Shown here: positions 34,430-45,769 of the stretch, one piece after another
How the letters are laid out: each line of letters begins with the position of its first letter
How positions within the stretch are numbered: the stretch's first letter is position 1
Assembly (NCBI RefSeq): GCF_907164915.1
Contig: NC_061869.1
Location: 15,849,125 to 15,913,124 of the forward strand
From: Impatiens glandulifera
Taxonomy: Eukaryota; Streptophyta; Magnoliopsida; Ericales; Balsaminaceae
DNA length: 64,000 nt
Direction: 5' to 3'
Translations under genes and position numbers: made by a program
Notes under the pieces: model-generated
Databases searched by the model: none
What the model was told of the DNA's origin: nothing
Seen by the model: the letters and a program-made list of their open reading frames with translations, nothing else

Positions 34430-35580
34430 TCACAATCGATCTTAACTTAACTTTCACTTCGGTCAAAAAACTCATTTTTTACATATTCTTTTCAAATGAA
34501 CCTCTCATCTCGTGACCTTATACTCTTACTTTGCTCAAATAAAAAATATCAAACATTACAAATCTCTTTTTATCCTCACTTTAGTCCATCATTCCACAAC
34601 CGACTTCTCATCTCGTGACCATTAAGCACTTCAACTAACCAACCATCTCATTCCACATATATCTATCAATCCCAATATGACCTCTCTCGTGACCTTAACT
34701 TTTACTTTGGTCAAACAACCCATATTCTTACATATTTTAACCACCAAAATATCAATTTCTTTCATAATCGATTTCTCATCTCGAGACCTTACTTTCACTT
34801 CGTCAAATAACCCATCTTCTCATATATTTTATAATCTAGACAACCCGACCTTCTTATCCTCACTTCGGTTGACTAACCAATCTCATTCCACATTTATCTA
34901 CCAGTCTCAATCAAACATATCATACTGTGACATTAACTTTCCTTTTAGTTAAACAACCCATCTTCTCGCATATTTTAATCACCAAAATATCAATTTCTTT
35001 CCCAATGGATCTAACATCTCTTTACTTCACTTTCACTTCGACTAACCAACCAAATCCCATTCCAAATTTATCTAGCAATCCCAATCAGACATCTCATCTC
35101 ATGACCTTTACTTTCATTTCGGTCAAACAACTCATCTTCTCACATATTTTACAATATACAACTTTACCTTCTTACCTTCACTTTTTGTCTCACCATACAT
35201 CTCATTCCACATTTATCCCCCCAACCAACCTCTCATCTTGACATATTACTTTCACTTTGACCATCTCATTCCACATTTGTCCACCAATTCCCAATCGACC
35301 TCTCATCTCAATATCTTTCTTTCACTTCATGAAACAACACATATTTTACAATATCAACCTGACCTTCTTATCTCACTTGGAAAAACTATCTTTCTTTCAC
35401 TTCATGAAACAACACATATTTTACAATATCAACCTGACCTACTTACCTCACTTGGAAAAACTGTACAACTCATTTCATATTTATCTATCATTTGGCATCC
35501 AAACATCTTATAACTTCAACACACCATCAATGTTATTTAATAGTTTAAAATTTGCGACTAACAGGATTTGAAACATGATA
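34430..35580 (-). repeat. Strand-asymmetric degenerate repeat, inverted copy
   Basis: The reverse-complement equivalent of 5767-8250. Variants of CTCATCTCGTGACCTTA, CTTTCACTTCGGTCAAACAA and CTCATTCCACATTTATCCACC recur at irregular 70-190-bp intervals. A recent exact duplication of about 68 bp lies at 35312-35456 (TTTCTTTCACTTCATGAAAC occurs twice). The apparent Ser/Thr/Phe-rich frames here are by-products of the biased composition. Confidence 0.75.
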
Positions 35581-35615
35581 TTTATTATATATCAAAACAC
35601 TTTAACCACCGTTTA
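35551..35615 (-). other. tRNA-like A/B box head of the inverted asymmetric repeat
   Basis: On the minus strand an A-box-like GGTGGTTAAAGTG is followed about 35 nt later by a B-box-like GTTTCAAATCC. It sits at the same end of the repeat as the head at 5886-5950, so the pair is a structural feature of the family. Confidence 0.45.
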
Positions 35616-35809
35616 AGATTGTTAATTTAGATTTATAATTTTGTGTATCTATATATACTAACCATTAAAAATATATATATATATATGAATGAGATATTTA
35701 TTTTTTAAAATATTTATTAAATACTTATTAATTTAAAATATTTATTAATTTAAAATATTTAAATTTAATTTTTTCTTTTAAATTAATTAATTCTTCCATT
35801 ATTAAGGTG

Positions 35810-35856
<47 letters not shown>

Positions 35857-35974
35857 TTAATTATTATTTTATTTTGAATTCAAATTTTAATATTTGTTTT
35901 AAATATATTTTGAATTATTAATTTCATTTTATTTTTAAATATATTTTAATTTAAATAAACATTGATTTGATATG

Positions 35975-36022
<48 letters not shown>

Positions 36023-36481
36023 AAATTAGAAAATACAATATTTATATAAATTAATAATAAAAAATAATATATTTATAGGATAAGAAAATATAATAAAAAA
36101 TTATTCTATGAAGAGAATATATATAATTAAAATATAATTTTGTTAAATAAATATAATTGAAAATGATTTTGGCCACATACAAGTTTTCTCGTCAGATTTA
36201 TTTTTAAAACACAATTTTATAAAATAAATCTAATTAAATATAATTGTACCCACATACAGGTTTTTCACTAGGTTTATTATTGAAATGTGATTTACATTGG
36301 TAAACATTATAAAATGTTTGGGGTCTAAATAATATAGTAAGAATTCTTATTTTGAAATTATTTAGTTTCTGAATACATTGCAGATATTATGTGCAAAATT
36401 TCTGAACTATAATACTTTAACTGAATATGTGCAAAATTTCTGAACTATAATATAAAGTAGGAGTATTTCTAAATTGAGATG
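35616..36481. other. AT-rich spacer with two (TA)n runs
   Basis: Low-complexity A/T, with (TA)n at about 35812-35852 and 35979-36017. From about 36120 it is paralogous to 25780-26150. No gene. Confidence 0.55.
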
Positions 36482-36490
36482 GTTTGATAT

Positions 36491-38754
36491 AATTTTTTTA
36501 AAAAACGGTTTAGTGTTATTTCATTAAAAAAACCCTAAAAGAGGGGAAATGAGTTTCAAGAAACTAAGCTAGATAGACCCAACTTTGTTGAAAATACTAA
36601 ATGAGTTTCAAACAACTAAATTACAGAACAAACATAACAACAAACAATTGAATTACAAACAAGTCATCAAACAAAAAATATTTGAACCTTCATTTCTTTA
36701 TAATGATTTTATAGGGGATATTTCATCTTTGACTGAGCTTCCAACTGTCTTCATTAATCGGAATTCCCCTCCATGTATGTATGAGAGCGTTGTCATCTGA
36801 AACAATATCATCCCAAACTTTTCCTTCTCTTATTCGTGCTATGAATTCTTGTATTTCTTTCTCTCTAGGTACTGTAGACCAGGGCTTCCAAGAAGCATTT
36901 GAAAATATTCGCGTAAAAGCTAGACCTTAGCATTTTTCTTTACAAGCTCTATGATTTCGTTCCATGTACCTAGAAATTTAGTGATATTCATGTTCTAAGA
37001 AAAGTTGATACACAACGTGGATACAAATGCGCACTCCCCAAACAAGTGGTCAATGCTTTCCTCTTTTACTGCGCAGATTGGGCAATTGACGTCTGAAATA
37101 TTCATATAGTTCTTATTTATGTCTCTTGTCACCAATCTTTTCCTGAATGTCAGCCAAAGAATGAATTAGTTTCGAGGTATAAACTTAGAAGACCAGACTA
37201 CTTTATGTCAATCGACCACCACCTCCTTTGTTCTAATGATCTCCCATATTTTTCCTGCCACAAACTATCCATTCATAATAGTATCCTAGCTCTTTGTATC
37301 AATGTTTACATTGAATTGTATATTATTAATCAGATTCAGAATTCTGACTCCTTCTGGGATACTCCTAAGAATAGAGCTGCATTTTCCTTTTTGAATATCT
37401 TTAATTGAGTACAAGAGACAATTTCTTCTAATTCTAACTCTGAAGATTGGAATTTCTCCCTAAGATTTATGAGATTATTCTTTAGCCATGGATCGTGCTA
37501 GAATAATATTCCCCTTCCATTACCGATTATGAACTTCATCATCTGATATGCCTCTCCTCTAGTTCTTAGGATTTTCTTCAAGGACTATGCTATTTCATTT
37601 TTGATTTGGCATGTCCATATGTTGACTTCTCCTTTCATGAATCTCGTATGAACCTATTTGACCCATAATGAATCTGCCTTCATCTCAAGGTCCCATACAT
37701 GTCTGATTGTGAGCGCTCGATTCCATATGACACAATTTTTAATGTCAAACCCTCCTTCTTCCTTTAGGGTACATACAATTTACCATTTGACCTTTTAACC
37801 TCGTGTGTTTTGAGTACCCCATATGAAATCTCTTATTAGCTTATCTAGTTCAGCCATGACGTTTTTAGGAATGACCATTTGTTGTTCCCAATAGACAATG
37901 ATTCCCATAGTAACTCTTTTCAAGCTCTATTCTTCTACGTAAGACAAGTGTTTTGTAGCCCAACCCAAGAAAGAATTTCTGACATTTTCAATAAGTGGGC
38001 GAAAATGTGAGCTTTGAAGTTGATTTTTAGATAAGGGAACTCCAAGATATTTGACTGGAAGCGTTTCTTCTTTTATCCCCATGACATTAAATATATTCTG
38101 ATTCAAATTCTCTTTCACTCCTCTTCCATAAAAAGCCTGACTTTTGTCTTCAATTAATGAATAAACCTATAATACTAGAAAACATTGTTAGTGCTTCCTT
38201 GATGTACTAACATATTCAACATCTGTGTGAGCCACTAAGAATAGATCATCAGCGAAACAAACATGTGTTATTTATAGTTACTTGTAGTATCGGTGAAATT
38301 TGAATTTATGGTTCCTTAGGAGAATTTTAAAGATGCAGTTCAGGATATCCATAATAAGAACGAAAAGGTAAGGTGATAGAGGATTTCCTTGCCTTACTTC
38401 CCTTTCACCCTTGAAGAAGTCACTATGTATGTCATTCACGTTGACAATGAAGTGAGGGGTCGAAATACACTACATTAAACACTCGATAAAAATATTAGGG
38501 AAACCGACAACATAAAGGAATTCTTGAATGGATTCCCATCTTATCGAGTCAAAAACTTTCTGAATGTCAATTTTGAAAGTCACTCTCGGAGATATAGCTT
38601 TCTTCCCATAAATTTTCAATAAACTCTTCATAATAAGTATGTTATGGGAGATAGAGTGATTCGGAATAAAAGCTGATTGCCCTAAACTAATTAATTTTGA
38701 AATAATAGTTTGAAATCTTTGCGAATTATTTTAGAGATGATGTTATGGGAGATT
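36491..38754 (-). mobile_element. LINE (L1-type), 5'-truncated, 2.26 kb (copy C)
   Basis: Flanked by the exact 9-bp duplication GTTTGATAT (36482-36490 and 38755-38763). Its poly(A) end is at the left, so it reads on the minus strand. It starts inside the reverse transcriptase domain and runs to the ORF2 C-terminal zinc-binding region. The endonuclease and ORF1 are missing because of 5' truncation. Block A shows the empty site near 27140-27150. Confidence 0.88.
36700..38750 (-). pseudogene. LINE ORF2 remnant (reverse transcriptase and zf-RVT region)
   Basis: Reading right to left: RT segments SLGQSAFIPN and RVTFKIDIQK; GEREVRQGNPLSPYLFVL; the catalytic FADD box within VCFADDLFLVAHTD (codons at 38256-38245); and PVKYLGVPLSKNQL near 38030-38060 (inside a 63-codon open stretch at 38118-37927). 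After these come the thumb and a zinc-finger-like C-terminal region, ending with VWDDIVSDDNALIHTWRGIP. The FADD residues are intact, but about a dozen stops or frame changes break the frame. Plant L1-type LINE ORF2 is usually about 1,200-1,300 residues; under 700 codons remain. Confidence 0.85.
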
Positions 38755-38830
38755 GTTTGATATTAATTATGTGGTTAAGACGGAACACTTTAATATAGAA
38801 AACCTTTTAAATAATAGTAAGAAAATTTCA

Positions 38831-38841
38831 CTATATATTAC
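38831..38841 (+). promoter_or_regulatory. TATA box of DEFL copy 4
   Basis: CTATATATTAC stands 72-82 nt before the start codon, in a stretch (AGTAAGAAAATTTCACTATA) conserved at all four DEFL loci. Confidence 0.65.
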
Positions 38842-38912
38842 AATGAGCAAATAGAGTCCAAATAAAATTTGTATTACTCAAACTTGCAAGTGCAAAGACT
38901 AAAAGAAGTAAT

Positions 38913-39839
38913 ATGAAGATGGGTTTTCCAAAGATTATTTTCTTTATTATTGTGCTGGGTAAATCTTTCAACCCACAAATATTTAATATGGATGATATTA
39001 ATTTTTTAGATTAATTGTTTTAGAGAAATATTAAGAAAATGTTGAACAATCTAATCTAATGTATAATCGGTTGAGCAACAAATTTTCAATATATATGATG
39101 AACATTGAATATTAAGAAAATCTATTAGAATGAGAAAAACCACTATACATAGTGATATCACTATGTTGTGTATTTACAATCATCCGAAATTAATATTGGA
39201 GTTCAAAATGTGGTAAACCAATCTATTTTATGAAGTTATAAATTATTTTGTAAATTAATATTGGAGTTCAAAATAATTTCAAACAACCATTGAATACGAA
39301 TTGAGTGTATAATTTTAATTCTTAAGTTTAGTAAACAATTTAATATTTTATTTTAGTTTATATAAAAATCAAAGTAACAAAATTATATATATATATATAT
39401 TTGTATATATATTTGTAGAGAAAATATAACCCAAATATAATTTTGTAGGATTGAATTTAAGTTGTATAAGAGAGGGTAACATGGAAAATGGTTTGATAAA
39501 AAAATACTTTGGTTCTTTACATTATATTGATAGATTAACTTCTCACCCAATTATTATATGTTCTTTACATATTTTTATTTATTTTGTCTCTATTTTGTTT
39601 ATGTTGCATAAATATTAGGTATGGTTACATTGTCAGAGGCATCTAAAGGATCAGGATATGGATCTGAGAAAAAACTTGTCAACAAATGTAAGACAAAACA
39701 ACAATGTTATGCTTATTGTCGTACCCCTGAAGCAGTTTGTTTTATGAGAATGTGCATATGCTTTAATGAAAAGAAGACTCTCAAGGCTAGCGATATCACT
39801 ATTGGATCATCAATTAATTCACCCGAACGACTACATTAA
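38913..39839 (+). CDS. Defensin-like cysteine-rich secreted peptide (DEFL copy 4), two exons
   Basis: Exons 38913-38958 and 39619-39839 join across a 660-bp GT-AG intron of phase 1, giving 88 residues. Exon 1 encodes the signal peptide (MKMGFPKIIFFIIVL). Exon 2 opens with GMVTLSEA, after which cleavage is likely, then a Gly/Ser/Lys spacer and six cysteines in the spacing C-x5-C-x3-C-x6-C-x4-C-x-C, identical to copy 1. A polar tail of about 25 residues follows. Copies 1 and 4 differ at many loop residues but share all cysteines and a YC-x-TP motif, suggesting diversification under a conserved fold. The product is expected to be exported to the apoplast. Possible roles range from defence to reproductive signalling; none is shown here. 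Confidence 0.83.
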
Positions 39840-41689
39840 AATTTGCACCAGCTAAAAATAATATAATGTTTAGGCAAATGATATGTATGCCTAAATATGA
39901 GAATTGTGAGAAATAACTATTCTGCGAGTTCTTATTATATTGTTATTATGGGAACTAGAAGGATTACTTGCGATGCACACATACAAATATATAATAAAAT
40001 AATTTTGAAATAAAACTTCACAATAATTTTAAGATCTATTTATATTCGAATCGTCAAATACTTAACGAGTCACAAATAATATTAACATAAAAAATTAATC
40101 ACAACATATTAGTTATTCTATCAATAACTTCTTAACTATTTAATAAAAATAACTAAATTGTTATAGCTAAAAGTTAAAATTAACGGTAAGCAAATTTTCA
40201 TGAAAATTGAATGAACAATTTAGGTTATTGTAATACAAATAGAGTATTCAGTGAAATAAAATTGTCTAACATTATTTATTTTTTTGAAAGTTGTACCGAC
40301 TCATGTTGTGAAGGATCGATATGAATATCAAACTTAATTTCATAGTTATTTATACGAGGTTCCTCTTATTCTTAAGCAAGTCTCCAAAAGGGCGGTTTAT
40401 AATTTATCTTTTGTATATCAATTAATTTTGATTCTTTTATTTTTTTTTTATTCTTTTTCGATATAAAAATGTATGTTTTCGTGGTTCCATGTGTGACAAA
40501 TTACTCTAATTTAAATAATAAGTGTACAAAACATTGGGTCTATATTACTCTTATTTAAATAATAAGATAATTAAGTTTAATAATAAATCAATAAAATTAC
40601 CTGTCATCTTTAAATAAGAGTAATATGTCGCTCAATATTTAACACATTTTTGTTAATCTATAAATTTTATATATAGATTATGTAAACAAATATTTACTAT
40701 TGACTTATATCTAATTGTATTACTCCCCTAGTTAATTGTATTAATTTCCTAGTTAAAAATTCGAATATAAATGGCTCAATTGCTATTTGAGGCTGAAAAT
40801 GGCCGCAGATTGAATTATTAAAATTTTAATAATTATTAATTTTTTTGAATGAAAAAAACGTCTGAAATATTATTCTAACGTCTTATTTTTTTCTAGTAAA
40901 TTTCACTTTTTTAATTAAATGTTATTTAGAGACATTTTAGACGTTTTATTTTCAAAAAAATTGAGTATAATTTATGGGATTTACGTATTTTAATTTGTCG
41001 AAGTTTGTTTCAGTGTTTAAAAATATATTTGAGAAAATTTGAATAAGATATAATTTTTTTTTCAAAATATTTTATAACGACATAACTTTGCGTTCGGTTT
41101 ATGATTTTGGACCGTATTTATATTTTAATTTGAGTATTTGTTTCATATATATAAGTTTAAAACTAACGAATACCATTTGAATGCTTTCAAATATGGGTAA
41201 TATATTTAATTAATTGAAAAAATCGGAAAAATAGAAATATCTAATTCGTTTTTACAAATGTGGTAAATTAATTAAAAAAATGAAAATATTAGGTTAAAGT
41301 AAGTAGGTGGAGAGCGTTTATTCGTTTGTGAAAAAAAAATTAAATGAGTAAACAGTTATATTTCAAACCACGTATAACAGAGTCAAAGTACGAGCCCTAA
41401 ATAATAATTGGCTATAAATCAAACATTTAACTCTAAATTGCATAATAAGTTATAAAAAAATATACATATATAAGATATGAGTAATTTAATATTGAGTCGA
41501 GAGAGAATTAGCTCTAGAGATTTCAAGTGGGATTTTTTGGTAAAATTTTTCAGCGACAAAATTTTGAAATTGTTCTCCAAGAACGTGCACATCATTCTAC
41601 TCGGTAATAATAACAAATCAGAAACTCAATCGCATCACCATAAAAGAAAGAAACACCTTTTGTCGATTGAAACACGATCGACACAGTTG
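39840..41689. other. AT-rich intergenic sequence, nothing recognised
   Basis: No gene, element end or tandem array is visible. The frame at 41477-41812 is composition-driven: its C-terminal His/Asp/Thr part comes from the GATC-rich minisatellite that follows. Confidence 0.55.
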
Positions 41690-41797
41690 GAACAACACAA
41701 TCGACGACATGATCAGCACGATTGGCACAACATAATCGACGACACGATCGACATGATCAACACGATCAGTACGAACGACACGATTCGCGAAGTAAGT
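41690..41797 (+). repeat. GATC/ACGA-rich minisatellite
   Basis: Irregular repeats of ACACGATCGAC-like words with many GATC and CGA trinucleotides, about 100 bp, ending just before the copia LTR-like repeat. Markedly GC-richer than its surroundings. Confidence 0.6.
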
Positions 41798-41809
41798 ACG
41801 AAAGAATTT

Positions 41810-42594
41810 TGATGATGTTTAGTTGTGAATAAAGCTAAGTTGTCTATTTGGTTTTATACAGGTGCATTAGACTATGCTAACTTAGACGTGGTGTAAACAG
41901 ACTAATTAGACGAAGTTAGACGTGGTAGTCTAACTCCATTAGACTTAGTCTAATGGAATGCGTAGTTAGACGTGGTAGTCTAACTCCATTAGAATTGGTC
42001 TAATATGATACGTAGTTAGACATGGTAGTCTAACTCCATTAGACTTGGTCTAATGGAGTTAGACGAGGAAGTCCTTCATTAGACTTGGTCTAATGGGATA
42101 CATGGTTAGACGAGGATGTCTAACTCCATTAGACTTGGTCTAATGGGATACGTAGTTAGATGAGGACTTCTAACTCCATTAGACTTGGTCTAATGGGATA
42201 CATAGTTAGACGAGGACATTTAACTCCATTAGACTTGGTCTAATGGGATACATAGTTAGACGAGGACATCTAACTCCATTAGACTAGGTCTAATGGGATG
42301 CGTAGTTAGACGAGGAAGTCTAACTTCATTAAACTTGTCTAATGGGACGCATAGTTAGACGAGGAAAATCTAACTCCTTTAGACTTGGTCTAATGGAGCA
42401 CGTCTAATGTCTTGCTTTAGTTCTAAGCTTCAAATCCGGATGAACACTTCCGCACTGGAATCCGTTTCAAGAGTGTCGAAGGATTTGTGAAGAATAGAAA
42501 CAAATAATAATCCCTCACAGGATTATTATCGAAAATTTATCATAAGCTTATCAATAGTTAGACCCTAGTTATATTGTTAATATCAATCCTATCA
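41810..42594 (+). repeat. Copia 5' LTR-like repeat with hairpin-rich tandem units
   Basis: It runs from TGATGATGTTTAG to ...CCTATCA and is followed two bases later by a primer-binding site. Positions 41870-42410 hold about ten units of 50-51 bp. Each unit has two inverted repeats: GTTAGACG / CGTCTAAC around AGGA, and CATTAGAC / GTCTAATG around TTG. The first 600 bp match 62684-63340. The tail after 42420 has no clear match there, so the pair is either two subfamilies or one element with LTR rearrangement. Confidence 0.7.
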
Positions 42595-42596
42595 TG

Positions 42597-42609
42597 TGGT
42601 ATCATAGCC
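42597..42609 (+). other. Copia primer-binding site
   Basis: TGGTATCATAGCC, one base from the initiator tRNA-Met complement TGGTATCAGAGCC, two bases after the LTR-like end CA at 42594. Confidence 0.78.
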
Positions 42610-44340
42610 TCATTTCTATTCTCAAGCACCAACAAGAACCTGAATCGTGACTTAAGATGCGAACTCCGCCAAGATTCCCATGTTTTCGAAAAAAACTTTA
42701 TCGTGTGGAAGAAGAGAGTTCGTGCTCATCTTGCGTTCATTGATGATGACATGTGGAGTGTTTTCACAAAAGGTCCTATCAAGATAGAGAAAGACAGATC
42801 TAAGTGGACAAATGAAGATAAGAGGAAGAACAACCTCGACAACTTGGCCATGGACATCTTATACAGATCTCTTGACGATAGCATGTTTAACTACATTGTA
42901 TCTTGCGAGTCTGCCAAATAAATTTGGGAAAGACTCACTCAACTTTGTTAAGGAAACGAGCAAACCAAAGAAAACAAGATTACGGTTGTCACCCAGCAGT
43001 TTGACAACTTTCAGATGTGTCCTGGAGAGACGATGTATGAGTTTGATGCAAAGTTAAGATAAATCGTCACCACTTTATCTATTCTGGGAAAGACCTACAA
43101 CAATAGAGAGATTGCTATTTTGTGGGATATCAAGACTATGGCGATGAGGGAGTCCAAAGACCTCAATAAGATGGAGATCTTTGACTTTCTTACCGATCTG
43201 AAGGCTTATGAGTTCGAGTTGAACTCTAGGATTGAAGAGGAGCACCCCACATCCACCATCATAACCAAAGCTTTGGTGACTGCTGAGGAGCCACCAGTTG
43301 CCACTGAAGTAAATACGGCTGCCCAGTAGCTCAGCAGCGACGCGATGGCTCTCTTAGTGAAGAAATTCGGCAAATTCATGAAGAAGAGCAATTATAACTC
43401 AAACTCATCAAACAATAACAATGATAATAAGACTAAATCTAAGGCTAACGTGAAATGTTTTAACTTTGGTATACTAGGTCATTACAAATCGGAGTGCAGG
43501 AAACCAAAACGTGATGAGAAGAAGAAAGACAACGAAAATGAGCTGAAGACCCTCATGGTGGCCGACAACAAGACTAAGTGGATGCAAAGCGACTCAGATG
43601 ACTCATCATCAAGTGATAGTGATGATGAGAGGTTGTTTGCTTCATGGAAAGAGAAGAAAAAGACTCTAAGGTATTTGATTTCTCTTCAGAAGAGTTTTCA
43701 CAAGATGACTTAGTTACTGCACTCAATGACATGGTCATGGAGTACAAAAACTTATCTGAATCTCAAAATGAAACAATGTCAAAATCTGAAAATGATGATC
43801 CAATTTTTTTATCAAACTTCCGAACCAAAAGTATTTGAAAACAACATGGACGTGCTCTCATATGAGAATGAGAAGCTCAAGGAAAAGGTTCAAACTCTTT
43901 CTTCTGAAAATCAACGTTTAACTTATATTGTCAGTTCTTTAACAAGGTTTGGAAAAGCTTTCAAATATCAGATCAGTCTGTTAAGGCCTGCCGGATGTAA
44001 ATCCGGTTTAGGATTTGATAGTGATGACTCAAAAAAGTCATGTAAGAAGTTAAACTCAGCAACAGACAAGCTTAAGCTAATAAACTTTGTCAAAAGGAGT
44101 CTAACTGATAATGGAACTGATCCAAACTGTTAGGATCTAACCTTAAAGGATGAGATTATCTATGTTCCGTCAATTGTAAGTTGGCTAAAACCTAGAAAGG
44201 AATCAATTAGTAAGTCTGGTATTTTAAAATCTGACAAGAAGTCAAGGAGCTTTAAACAAAAACCATCCTCTAAGGTTAAGGGATCATCTTCTAGCAGGAA
44301 AACGTCAGCTAAGCCTAAATAATACGCACTAATCACAGCA
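42610..44340 (+). pseudogene. Copia gag remnant
   Basis: The plant copia Gag core is clear: FIVWKKRVRAHLAFIDDDMW, then NNLDNLAMDILYRSLDDSMF, then (another frame) the PGETMYEFDAKLR segment, and KTMAMRESKDLNKMEIFDFL at 43132-43190. The zinc knuckle at 43455-43496 reads CFNFGILGHYKSEC: the second cysteine of the usual CxxC is phenylalanine, so zinc and RNA binding would be impaired. An acidic/serine-rich stretch and a lysine-rich linker to about 44320 follow. Stops and frame changes occur at 42919, 43061 and 43327, among others. The capsid gene is dead, and protease, integrase and RT are absent downstream. Confidence 0.83.
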
Positions 44341-45020
44341 CAAAATGGGAAATTCATTAGAATAACTCAAATATGAATTCCTAAGGGACTAATTGACCGA
44401 TGACCCAAGTTAATGTGGGTACCAAAAGTTGTAAATACATTTTTGTGTAGGTGATACATGGCAGCTGCATGGAGAAAACTTGGAGCATACTCTTTTCAGA
44501 ATATGCTCCAGCAGATCAACAAGTGGCACATTTGCCACTCATATGGACTAAGTTTTTCTTCCTTAAAAATATTTTTGGTATTGATGACCTCAAATCATTT
44601 ATTTATTTACTTATTTTAAATATGCATAAATTGAGGGGGAAATTTAATGTTTATACAGATGCACGCAGACAAAAGTTTTAATCAGTCTATTAGACGAGGA
44701 CGTCTAAAAGAAAATCAAGTACCTAAACATATACTTGCTTATGCAGTATGTGCCTCTGAGTTGGATAATGTTCTTGGTTTAAAACCTATGTAGGTTAGAC
44801 GTCTGAAAGATAAGCGTGGTTAGACACTCATGTCTAACCAGACACACGTCTAACATGTGTTGTTTAAGCATAATTAGACGTCTACGTCTAATAGACATCT
44901 AGACGTCTATAAGACAAGCGTTATTAGACGCCTGCATCTAATAGACGTCTATTCAACCTAGAGGCCAGAATGTAGAAGCAAGTTAGAAGTCTAACTACGT
45001 GTGTAGTTAGACGCTTCATC
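44341..45020 (+). repeat. End of the copia remnant, with TAGACGTCTA-type inverted repeats
   Basis: To about 44430 a WVPKVV-type segment usual before copia protease is readable. From 44680 the sequence is crowded with AGACGTCT and ATTAGACG / CGTCTAAT inverted repeats resembling the LTR units. No pol domains follow, so the element lost pol by deletion or recombination. Confidence 0.5.
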
Positions 45021-45643
45021 TTCGGACTAATTGAGAACAAACGTCATTTATATATGCCTTGTCATCCAATATTTCCTCGCCCAAACATTAAAACAATTAT
45101 TTTCTAAACTCGAATAACTTGAAGACACGTGTATTTCAATGTTAAAGAAAATGACTAATATATCATTAAATATTAAGATATTTTGGTAAAAACCCACTTA
45201 ATAATGACTACCTTTGAGAAAAGGCGTCTAACATTAGTTAAAGGGTTTTCTTTCTAAAAAATCATGACGGTTAAACTTGTGACTTTTCTGATTCTATTAA
45301 AAGAAATTTTGCATGTGTTCTAGATCCTTACGCTTACAAAGAATAATAATATTATATCACTTGAATACTTGGTACTTTACAAAAGAATACCTCAAAGGTA
45401 TTTATAGGGTTATCCCCAACTACTACATTAATTACATAACACTCAACTATCCCATTAATTGTGTGTTATCCAACTACCACATTGATGGCTTACTACCCAA
45501 CTACCCACCTTAATAGTTTACTAACCAACCACTACATTAAATGGCCCATTAATGTAGAGAATAACATTATTCTTACAAGGCTTCTAGAAGGTTCTTTGTG
45601 TTGGGCATTCATGAGATTAAGCCTTTGGGTTAGGAAGACAAGT
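45021..45643. other. Unassigned sequence before the 5S-like block
   Basis: Several CAACTACCACATTAAT-like repeats lie at 45415-45545. No coding signal. It could be the upstream part of a Cassandra-type element, but no ends were found. Confidence 0.4.
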
Positions 45644-45753
45644 GGGCCGTGACATAATGCACTGGATCCATCAAACTCCGCAGTTAAGCGTGCTTGGGCG
45701 AGAGTAGTACTAGGATGGGTGACCCCCTGGACAAGTCCTCGTGTCGCACTCCT
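45644..45753 (+). pseudogene. 5S rRNA-derived sequence (pseudogene or Cassandra-type TRIM)
   Basis: About 100 bp are almost identical to plant 5S rRNA, including AACTCCGCAGTTAAGCGTGC, TTGGGCGAGAGTAGTACTAG and GATGGGTGACC, with the internal control region (A box, C box) intact. The 5' end is altered: a deletion of about nine bases lies between GGGCCGTGACAT and AATGCACTGGATCC, and single bases are lost in the GATCC-ATCA-AACTCC part. T6 follows at once, a pol III terminator. A single copy, without a 5S spacer array, argues against functional rDNA. Cassandra retrotransposons carry 5S sequence in their LTRs and fit, but a second LTR was not found. Confidence 0.75.
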
Positions 45754-45769
45754 TTTTTGGAGCAAATTG

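Larger units (their letters stand above)
31195..39480. repeat. Duplicated block B of the DEFL region
   Basis: The counterpart of block A, same orientation. It carries its own insertions: a SINE in DEFL copy 3, LINE copy B, an AT-rich insert at about 33012-33690, the inverted asymmetric repeat at 34430-35615 and LINE copy C. Similarity is discontinuous but colinear, from the DEFL exon 1 on the minus strand to the DEFL intron on the plus strand. Confidence 0.72.

Noticed and set aside
34677..35571. Several overlapping Ser/Thr/Phe-rich plus-strand frames up to 104 codons
   Set aside because: They arise from the pyrimidine bias of the inverted asymmetric repeat. The frames do not persist between repeat units.
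45644..45753. Functional 5S rRNA gene
   Set aside because: The 5' end carries a deletion of about nine bases and single-base losses. No tandem array or typical spacer is present.
45532..45765. 77-codon minus-strand frame across the 5S-like sequence
   Set aside because: It is the antisense of 5S rRNA-derived sequence. Such frames recur in databases as artefacts.
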